DNA from: Armigeres subalbatus
Taxonomy: Eukaryota; Arthropoda; Insecta; Diptera; Culicidae
Length of the DNA: 64,000 nt
Reading direction: 5' to 3'
Assembly (NCBI RefSeq): GCF_024139115.2
Contig: NC_085140.1
Coordinates: 433,193,240 to 433,257,239 of the forward strand
Every line of letters begins with the position of its first letter. The first letter of the stretch is position 1. Positions 33,351 to 42,465 of the stretch are shown one piece after another. Made by a program: the position numbers and the translations under genes. The notes beneath the pieces were generated by a model. The model made no database searches, had not been told where the DNA came from, and worked only from the letters and a program-made list of their open reading frames with translations.

Positions 33351-35254
33351 TATAAGCCAGGGCACTAGATTAAAAACTGTGACCCATCCCAAGAAGTCAA
33401 CTACCTAAGGAGTGTACATTAATCCTCTTAGTTAAGTCACTCCCAACGATTGATCATTCATTTAATAGTATAAATGGAGCGGTTGGTACGAGATGTCCCC
33501 GTTCTATAGCTTAAATGTGGAATCAAGTAAAGTATTGATTTTCACAGTAATATTTAACAACCAACGCTGCACAGTAGGCCTGGCCGCATTTATATTTGAA
33601 CTACATGCGCTTCAAATATAAATAATGACAAGAAAAATGATAGAAATAGTCGATTCTATCATTTTCCAGGATTCTTCCAAGTAATGGCTTTGTATGTGTA
33701 TACTAGACTAGACTAGACTAAATTCTTCTGGTCTTCCTATGGATTTTTTTTGGGTTTTCGAACAAAATTATCTAGGGCTTCTGAAGAAATACTTCTGGAT
33801 TTATGATCTGAATTATTTGGGCTTCCGAGCGGAATCCTCTTGGTCTACCGAATAGCATTCTTTGGGTCCTCTCAACAAAATACTTTTGGGCTTTCAAACG
33901 GAATCCTTTTGGTTTTCCGAAGGGCATTCGTCTTCCGAACAGAATCCTTTTGGGCCTCCGAATGGAATTCTTCCAAATTGTCGAACGAAGCTTTTGCACT
34001 TCTGTAAGTAATCTTTCTTAAAAACTTGAAATCACGAAAGAATTTCTTTGGTAAACTTAAAAGCATTCCGTTCAGAAGCGCTGTACGTATTCTTTTGGGC
34101 TTCTAAAAGTAAGTTTGTTGGACTTTTGAACGGAAATCCTTTGGTTTTCCATCGAAATCCTTCTAGACTTTCAAATGGAATCATTGTGGACTTTCCTTTG
34201 GAATCCTTTCGGTTTTTGAACGGAATTCTTTTGGATTACTGAACGGAATTATTTGAAATTCTTTTGGTCTTCCGAACACTTCTGAACAAAATCCTTTCGA
34301 GCTTTCGAACGGAATCCTTTTGGGCTACCAAACAGAATTCTTTCGGAAGCCCAAAGTGATCCCTTTAGTATTCCAAACAGAATCCTTCTAGACTGCCGAA
34401 CGAATCTTTTTAGGCTTCTGAACGAAATGCTAATGGTATAAAAATGTTCTCCCTTCTTCTAAAAGGGTTCCATTCAGATGCCCATTAGGCTCCATTTTTA
34501 AGCCTGAAAAAGGTGCTTTCCGAAACCCAATTTTTCTAAAAAGCATATCGAGCGGGATGCGTCCAAATGAGATTCTTCTGAATTTCCAAGCGGAATTACT
34601 TGGACTTACGACCAGAACCTTTATAGGCTTCCAAATGTAATTATTTGAGCTTCCGAACGGAACTTTTTGGTCTTCTGAAAGGAAACCTTTGGGTCTTTGG
34701 AACAGAATCATTTTGAACTTTCGAACGGAATATTTTTGATCTTCGGAACGGAATCTTTTTGGGCTTCCGAAAGATAATCTTTTGCGATTAAGAAACTTCT
34801 TGCCACGAGTCTCAAAACAATACAGTTCAGAAGACCAAAAGACTTACTTGAATTTCGTTCGAAAACTCAAATTTCATTCAGAAACCCAAAAGAATTCCAT
34901 AGAATCCTTCTGAAAAAAATTGGACTGATTCTTTTGGGTTTTCAACGAATTCTATTGGGCTTTTGAACGTAAGTCGCTTGGGCTTCTGAGCTGATTTTTT
35001 TTTTCGATTTTCAACTGAATTATTTGGGCCTCCAAACGCTAGAATTTTGGACACCCGAGTGACGCTTTTGGGCTTATAAATGAATTATTTTTAGACCTAA
35101 GATTCGAACTCCTTTTGGGTTTCGTGCGTAAGCTCAAAAGAAGTCCTTGGCTTTCCGAACGAGATTTCCAGCGGAATACTTTTGGGTTTCTGAACAGAAT
35201 TATTTGGACCTCCGATTGAAATTCTTCTGGTCTTACGTATGGAATCATTTCGGC

Positions 35255-35890
35255 GGGGAAGAGCCATTTGGCCAATTCCCGTTCGGCCCAATTCCATTTG
35301 GCCGAAGGCTACTAGGCCGAATATACCATTTGGAGAATTTACAGCGAGAAGTGAGATACGAGGAGTGAGAATGGAGACGTCTTACTACTCACTTCGTGCT
35401 TCACGCTTCTCACTTTTTACAGTGAGAAGTGAGAAATGAGGAGTGAGAATGGAGACGTCTCACTTCTCACTCCTCACTGTGAAAAATGAGAAGTGAAAAG
35501 TAAGTAGTGAGACGTCTCACTTCTCACATCGCACTACTCACTTTTCACAGTGAGAAGTGGGAAATAAGTAGTGAGAAGTGAGACGTCTCACTTTTCACAC
35601 CCTATTTCTCACTTTTCAAATGACCTATTCGAGCAAATGAACTATTCGGCCAAATGACTCTTTTGGCCAAATGACCCTCTCGGCCCAATGACCCTTTCGG
35701 TCTAATGACTCTTTCTGACAAATGACCTTCTCTGCCAAATGACTCTTTCTGCCAAATGACCCTCTCGGCCAAATGACCCCTTTGGCCAAATTACCCTTTC
35801 GGACAAATAACCCTTTCGGCCTAATGACTCTTTCTGCCAAATGACCCTCTCGGCCGAATGACCTTTTCGGCCAAATGATCGTTCTCTCTT
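35255..35890. repeat. modular foldback, second copy
   Basis: Same plan as 22590-23086: TTTGGCC(G/A)A units at the left, a core of GAGACGTCTCACTTCTCACT motifs (about 35345-35620), then TTCGGCCAAATGACC units in the other sense (35625-35890). The longest clean run of 24-nt units in the window is here. Confidence 0.78.
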
Positions 35891-36233
35891 TAGAAAGCCC
35901 AGAAAGATTCCGTTCAAAAACCTAAAAGATCTCCCTTCGTAACCCCGAAAGAATTACTTTTCGAAGCCCATTTTTTCCTCAAAGAAATCTTTTCTGGCTT
36001 TCAAACGGAATTATTGTGGGCTTCCGAATGGATTTTTTTTTTGGGATTTCTGGCTTTTAAACACAATTCTTTTGAATTTCTGAACGATTTAGTCTTCCGA
36101 CCGGAATCCTCAAAACGGTTTCGTTCAGAAACCTAGAAGGTTTCGTTCCGTTTCGAATCCCAATTGTTCTAGAAAGGATTCCGGGCGGAATGCTTATGAA
36201 AGCATCTGTTCTGAGTGTCTAGTCTTTCGGAAG

Positions 36234-37125
36234 TTTTTTTTTGACGTAGGACTTACGTCTTTCTTTACTATACTGGGTGTCATTTAGATTTTTGGAAATC
36301 GAGAGCGTTGCGCTGGAAGGGAAGATTTTGAACGTTACTAGCGCCTTTATCTTTCGATGGATTTTTAAGATTTATATATCAATCGACTCGGACACTCTCC
36401 AGCATTTTGCCTATTTCATTGAAACTTAAGATTATTAACGATAAGTTATTGAAAATGTCAATTCTTGTCAAACCCAGTAAAAATTTCATATGTAACCAAT
36501 CTCGTGTATTCCTAACACGGACATCAGAATGCGGTATGTCACGGGCCTTCGGGTCTATCGGACGATTTTCTTTGTGTATAAAAGAAGCAGTGTCTACCGT
36601 GTGCGAGTCATTACAATTTGTGACAGCAGCGCGTACTGACGTGCTTTTTGCTCGCGCATTTTTCGTTTCGTTCGTTCGTTCGCTGTGTTTACCTACACAG
36701 CGACAGCATGCAGCCACCAGCGGAAGAACTGCCGGTGGGTCTTAGAATATGCATGAAAAAAGTGGGCGCATATTTTTATCATTCTGTGCTTGATGATGGT
36801 CGGATGCAGTGGTGTCGATTGCGATGGATGCAATCGCCCAACGTATCGCTCGGAGTTCACGGCTAGAGGCCGCTGATGGCTGAGGCAGCGAGGGCAGCGA
36901 TGATGGATGAAGAAGAATAAAATTAGAGAGATTTGGTCTGCTCATCCAGGTGATTGGTTTCATAATCCACATGATCCCGGGATTCAGATACCATCATTAA
37001 TAAAAATATATATAAATGCCCTACATTTGCTTGAGTAAATAAGGGCTTAATAGTTAGAAACAAAGCAATTCTAATAAAACTAATAATAGTTTTAATTCCA
37101 GGGGTTTTGAATAAAAAAAAGTCCT
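36234..37125. mobile_element. about 0.9-kb insertion with GACGTAGGACTT-like ends
   Basis: The left end TTTTTTTGACGTAGGACTTA and right end AAAAAAAGTCCTACGTC are inverted. Inside, at about 36570-36700, are TATAAAAG and a stretch resembling the 5' UTR of the Jockey-like LINE at 27300-27390 (shared GACAGCA.C.CGTAC, TTTTTGCTCGCGCATTTTT). A short frame from ATG at 36708 to about 36866 follows with no recognised domain. No transposase is present. Confidence 0.5.
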
Positions 37126-37924
37126 ACGTCCACTCGCGGTTATGTTGAAAACATTACCCATTGCTCGTTTTTTAAACAGAATTCTTTTGGACTTTCGAAC
37201 CGAATCCTTTTGGGCTGCTAAACGAAATTCTGTTGGGGTTTCGAATGGAATCCTTTTAAATTCACGAACGAAACTCTTTTGGGCTTCAGAATGTAAGTGT
37301 TTTGGCCTTCCGAGCAAAATGCTTTTGGAAACTGAAAAAATGGGCTTTGGAAATGACTTATTAAATGATTTTTTGGGTTTTTAACGTTGGTCTTTAGGGA
37401 TTTTGAATTGAATTCTTTTCGATTTCTCAACTGAATTATTTGAGCCTCTAAACGGAATTCTATTGTGCTTTCAAACGGAATAATTTTGGACACCCGAATG
37501 ACGTAAGCTCAAAAGAATTCCTTTCTGAAGCCTATTTTTTCTCAGAAGGATTCCAAGATTAATCCTTTTGGCTTTCCGAACGGGATTCAAGCGGAATACT
37601 TTTGATCTTACTTTTGGAATCATTTCGATTTCCGAAAGGAGTTCTTTTAAGTGTTCGAGCGGAATCATATTGGCTTCTGAACGGAGTTCTTTTGGGCCGA
37701 ACAGAATTCTATCGAATGCCCAAAATTATTCCGTTCAGAATCCAAAAAAGAATTGCGTCAAAGATTTCGTTCGTCAGACCAAAAGAATTCCATTCGAAAA
37801 TCCAAAAGATCTCCATTCGTAAGCCCGAAAGAAATCCTTTTGGAAGCCCATTTTTCCTCAGAAGAAATATGAACGGAATCCTTTCTGGCTTATTAAGGGG
37901 TACCGAATGGATTTTTTTGGGATT

Positions 37925-38025
37925 ACTGTTGAGGTTAAAATAGGTATCTGTCAAAGGTACAATAAAGTAGTGGAATTAAATGGAATAGTACAAACTCGTC
38001 TTATGACAAGTAAATACATTCCACT
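37925..38025 (+). repeat. copy of the dispersed 123-bp repeat family (3' part)
   Basis: Contains GTATCTGTCAAAGGTACAAT, AGTGGAATTAAATGGAA and CTCGTCTTATGACAAG, followed by ACATTCCACTAAAAGC, an extension also seen in other copies. Confidence 0.75.
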
Positions 38026-38958
38026 AAAAGCTTAATATAATTTTCATACTAAAAAATCTATTGGACCATTGGGCGGCATCCTTTCGAGCTTTCGAGTGGA
38101 ATCCTTTTGGGCTAGTGAACAGAATTTTTTTGACCAGGATTCCGACCAGAAACTCAAAATAATTTCGCAAAAACACGCAAAAGAATTCCACTCAAAAGCT
38201 CAAAAGGGTCTGTTCATCAGCCCAAAAAAGAAGTCCTTTACAAAGCCTAACTTTTCACAGAAGGGTTCTGAACGGAATCCTTGTTGGCTTCAAGTGGAAT
38301 TCTTTTGGGTTCCCGAATGGAACTCTTTTAGGTTCTAGAACGCAATTCTTTAAGGCTTATGAACATAAAATTCCTGGGCTTATAAACAGAATTCTTCTGA
38401 ACAAAATTATTCGGGCTTTCAAACGGAAACCTTTTGTTTTTTTTTCCAACGAAGTCCTTCTGGGCTTTCTTTTTGGACACCCGGGCTTCTTGAACGAAAT
38501 ACTTTTAGATTAAGAACTTTGTCCCTTCTTGGAATCCTAAAAGAAATCTCTCAAAAAAGCTTTTGAACGGAATCCCACAATGGGTTTTTGAACAGAAGCC
38601 CAAAGTGATCCCTTTGGTCTTTCAAACGGAATCCTTCTAGACTGCTGAACGAAATGCTAATTGGATAAAATTTTCCTCCCTTCTTGGAATCAATATCAAA
38701 TCTGTTCAGAATCCCAAAATGGTTCCATTTAGAAGCCCATTAGGCTCCGTTCTTAAGCCTAAAAACCCAGATCAATCCACCTAGCGGTGATGGTGCCTTT
38801 CTCGACCTTCGTAAAATGTGTGTGCTTGAAAATAGATGAGCTAGTAGCTAGGAGTAAAAAGACAAATTTCTTTTGTCCTTTCTATGAAAAATCAGATTAT
38901 TTATGGCAAAGATATTTTAGATCCAGTTGAAAACCGACAATCATATTTTGTCCCATTC

Positions 38959-39042
38959 CCGGATGTCGCAACTGCATCGCGAGTGGTGCCCGACAAATGC
39001 ACAGTTGCGCACTACTCGCGATGCAGTTGCAATATCCGGAAA
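38959..39042. repeat. short inverted repeat (hairpin)
   Basis: CGCAACTGCATCGCGAGT and its reverse complement ACTCGCGATGCAGTTGC form arms of about 28 bp, bounded by CCGGAT and ATCCGG, around a loop of about 25 nt. Confidence 0.75.
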
Positions 39043-39328
39043 TGCGAGAAAATGCGATTGTCGCGAGACCTCGGTTCGGTTTTCAGCATTTCAGAATTTC
39101 GACATTTTGTTTCCTTTTCCAATCTTTTGACGTACATACCCCTGTTTTATTTTACCCAGTCATATATTTTAAGGATATCACTTTTGGATGTTAGTTGAAC
39201 TGAAGCTCCGACTACACAAAAAGAAAACGAATATGTCATTCCCATCAAGCGAGCAGAGGGCAATATTTGTTATGATATAAATCTCATGACCGTCTTTCTG
39301 TCAAACTCCCGTATGAAGAGGGAGGGAA

Positions 39329-39525
39329 CCCAAGCAACCAGAAGTTCAAATTTTACTTAAATTTACTCTTAACCGAACTAATTGGTTCACTATGGTTCAC
39401 ATCAAGTTCCAAGCATCCTTAACTTTAAAGTTCACTTAAAGTTCCGTTACATTCAAAAAATTACTTAAAATGAGAGCTGATTAAGCCAAAATAGCCCTTT
39501 TTATCCGAACTTCTGGTTGCTTGGG
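39329..39525. mobile_element. 197-bp MITE with perfect 19-bp inverted ends
   Basis: CCCAAGCAACCAGAAGTTC at the left and its exact reverse complement at the right. Subterminal AGTTCAC and GTTCACTT motifs repeat inside. Flanks are GGAA and AAGT; no certain target duplication. Confidence 0.85.
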
Positions 39526-42220
39526 AAGTGTATCAGTGTGAAAGCATCCGATAGTTCGTTTTCGGAAAGAAATTATAGCCTTTCGGTACAACTTTGTTGC
39601 ACAAGAAAGGCAAAAAGTATTTTGGCCATAATTTCTAAGGTAATAGTCCAATCTGGCCAACTTTCAATAGAAAATAATAGAACAAGATTCCGCGTCTAAT
39701 GCAATTTGTTGTGAGTAAATCGGTTGAGGGTAAGTCCATTAAAAGTCAGCTAGACTTTTTTACTCGCTTTTTTATAACACTTAGTATATTTTGGCCATAA
39801 TTTCTGTGCCCATGGTCTGATCTTCCAAATTTTCAATAGAAAACAATACGACAGGATTCCGCGTCGAATGAAACTTGTTGGAATTAAATCGATTGAGGAT
39901 AAGTTCCAAAAAGTGAGTTAAACTTTTCGCACTTTTGGTGCGCGCACACACATAGAGACATCATCTCAGTTCGTCGAGCTGAGTCGATTGGTATATAACA
40001 CTATGGGTCTCCAGGCCTTCTGTAAAAGTTTGGTTTTGGATCGAACATACAACCTTTCCGTATAAAAAGGCAAAAATGGTGTTTCGGCCATAACTTCCGA
40101 TCCCATAGTCCGATCTAGCCAATTTTCAATAGGAAACAATGGAACAGGATTCTGCGTCGACTGCAAATTGTTGCGTGTGAATCGATTAAGGTTAGGTGTC
40201 CGAAACATGACATTTTTTGTGATTTTTATATTAAAAAAAGGTATTTTGGTCATAACTCTCGATCCCATAGTCCGACCTGTCCAATTTTCAATAGGAAACA
40301 ATGGGAAAGGATTCTGCGTCGAATGCAATTTGTTGCGAGCAAATCGGTTGAGGATAAGTGCCTGAAAAATGAGTGACATTTTTTACGCGATTTTTACGTA
40401 TAAATTTGTATTTTGGCTATAACTTCCGATCCCATAGTCCGACCTGGCCAATTTTCAATAGGAAATAATGGGAGAGCATTCTGCGTCGAATGCAACTTGT
40501 TGCGAGCAAATCGGTTGAGGATAAGTGCCCGAAAAATGAGTGACATTTTTTAAGCGATTTTTTCGTACGATTTTGTATTTTGGCCATAACTCTCGATCCC
40601 ATAGTCCGATCTGGCCAATTTCAAATAGGAAACAATGGGACAGGATTTTGCGTCGAATGCAACTTGTTGCGAGCAAATCGGTTGAGGATAAGTGCCCGAA
40701 AAATGAGTGACATTTTTTGAGTAGTTTTGCGCACACACACACACATACACACACACACACAGACATCACCTCAATTTGTCGAACTGAGTAGATTGGTATA
40801 TAACACTATGGGTCTCCGGGCCTTCTATAAAAAGTTTGTTTTTGGAGCGATCATATAGCCTTTACCGTATACTTAGTATACGAGAAAGGCAAAAAGGTAT
40901 TTTGGTCACAACTCTCGATCCCATAGTCCGACCTGTCCAATTTGGGGAAACAACAATGGGAAAAGATTCTGCGTCGAATGCAATTTGTTGCGAGCAAATC
41001 GGTTGACGATAAGTGCCTAAAAATGAGTGACATTTTTTACGCGATTTTTACGTATAAATTTGTATTTTGGTTTTCATAATTTAAACAGATTTTACGACCG
41101 TGATTGTGGTGAATGATTTGTTTATCGGCTTTATCGGTCATTTCTACTCAAAGTATGAGGGAGTAGATAATCGAAAGATAATTGAAAATCATTAGATTGA
41201 AAGCCATTCGCTAGGGCGCGAACAAGTATGAAGCGATAGAGGGTGAAAGGGAGAAAGGAAGACCATCTATTGAACAGCACACAATCGAAGCGTGAATCTT
41301 CTTGCCTAACGCCCTGGTTGTGGACGGCTTGGTTAGTGGTATGGAAACCACCGTGCCAAGACAGGCCACAAGACAAATGAGTGACATTTTTTAAGCGATT
41401 TTTTCGTACGATTTTGTATTTTGGCCATAACTCTCGATCCCATAGTCCGATCTGGCCAATTTCAAATAGGAAACAATGGGACAGGATTCTGCGTCGAATG
41501 CAACTTGTTGCGAGCAAATCGGTTGAGGATAAGTGCCCGAAAAATGAGTGACATTTTTTGAGTAGTTTTGCGCACACACACACACATACACACACACAGA
41601 CATCACCTCAATTTGTCGAACTGAGTAGATTGGTATATAACACTATGGGTCTCCGGGCCTTCTATAAAAAGTTTGTTTTTGGAGCGATCATATAGCCTTT
41701 ACCGTATACTTAGTATACGAGAAAGGCAAAAAGGTATTTTGGTCATAACTCTCGATCCCATAGTCCGACCTGTCCAATTTTCAATAGGAAACAATGGGAA
41801 AGGATTCTGCGTCGAATGCAATTTGTTGCGAGCAAATCGATTGAGGATAAGTGCCTGAAAATGAGTGACATTTTTTACGCGATTTTTTCGTATAAATTTG
41901 TATTTTGGCTATAACTTCCGATCGCATAGTCCAACCTGGCCAATTTTCAATAGGAAATAATGAGAGAGCATTCTGCGTCGAATGCAACTTGTTGTGAGCA
42001 AATCGGTTAAGAATAAGTGCCCGAAAAATGAGTGACATTTTTTACGCGATTTTTTTGTGTGAATTTGTATTTTGGCCATAACTCTCGATCCCATAGCACG
42101 ATCTGGCCAATTTCAAATAGGAAACAATGGGACAGGATTCTGCGTCGAATGCAACTTGTTGCGAGCAAATCTATTGAGGATAAGTGCCCGAAAATGAGTG
42201 ACATTTTTGAGTGGTTTTGC

Positions 42221-42245
42221 GCACACACACACACACACATACACA

Positions 42246-42320
<75 letters not shown>
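42221..42320. repeat. (AC)n microsatellite
   Basis: About 100 bp of almost pure AC dinucleotide with a few AT interruptions. Shorter AC runs lie at 40733-40762, 41573-41600 and 63213-63240, always at the same place in the same repeat unit. Confidence 0.95.
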
Positions 42321-42325
<5 letters not shown>

Positions 42326-42465
42326 TCACTTCAATTCGTCGAACTGAGTCGATTGGTATATAACACTATGGGTCTCCGGGCCTTCTATAAAAAGTTTGTT
42401 TTTGGAGCGATCATATAGCCTTTACCGTACATATATTTAGTATACGAGAAAGGCAAAAAGGTTCT

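Larger units (their letters stand above)
32155..33720. mobile_element. composite insertion in the minisatellite, possibly a deleted LINE
   Basis: This block lacks minisatellite units. Its first part is G/T-rich and CpG-containing, like an insect LINE 5' UTR. Its last part has two short perfect hairpins (ATATTTGAA...TTCAAATAT near 33590-33617; AAAATGATAGAA...TTCTATCATTTT near 33633-33664) and ends in an ACTAG/GACTA short repeat, like a LINE 3' tail. A Feilai-like SINE (32707-33001) and a tiny MITE (33284-33350) are inserted in it. No reverse transcriptase is visible, so the LINE reading is inference. Confidence 0.4.
29561..38767. repeat. very long degenerate 23-nt minisatellite with flipping polarity
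   Basis: The unit is close to GGAATCCTTTTGGGCTTCCGAAC; its complement (TTCGGAAGCCCAAAAGGATTC) is equally common. Blocks of 3-20 units in one sense alternate with blocks in the other (for example 29640-29760 against 31190-31500; 33720-34400 against 34440-34560). The array is broken by insertions listed separately (30098-30293, 32155-33720, 35255-35890, 36234-37125, 37925-38025) and continues at 42466-45100. All frames of 60-110 codons here are repeat artefacts. Confidence 0.85.
38768..42465. repeat. complex of about 170-bp repeat units with AC microsatellites
   Basis: It begins GATCAATCCACCTAGCGGTG (recurring at 53694) and ends GAGAAAGGCAAAAAGG. At least ten units share GGCCATAACT.TCGATCCCAT, AATAGGAAACAATGGGA and CTGCGTCGAATGCAACTTGT, spaced about 165-170 bp where tandem (40415, 40585; 41737, 41905, 42072). 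Some end in an AC run and a longer 3' module (GACATCACCTCAATT...GTATACGAGAAAGGC). 40555-40905 and 41395-41740 are near-identical, indicating a recent local duplication, with an unrelated 300-bp segment (41070-41378) between. Cysteine- and valine-rich frames are AC/GT microsatellite artefacts. Confidence 0.8.

Noticed and set aside
33380..33555. Possible solo LTR (TGTGACCC...TTTAACA with a TATAAA)
   Set aside because: Flanking bases do not form a 4-6-bp duplication and no primer-binding site or polypurine tract is near.
29561..38767. Many frames of 60-113 codons rich in Phe, Ser, Lys and Glu
   Set aside because: They translate the 23-nt minisatellite, which lacks stops in some frames; sequences repeat with the unit.
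42007..42418. Cys/Val-rich 103-128-codon frames
   Set aside because: They translate the AC/GT microsatellite.
40000..42460. CRISPR-like array, because of regularly spaced units
   Set aside because: Units are about 170 bp, diverged and eukaryotic dispersed repeats, without short direct repeats and unique spacers.
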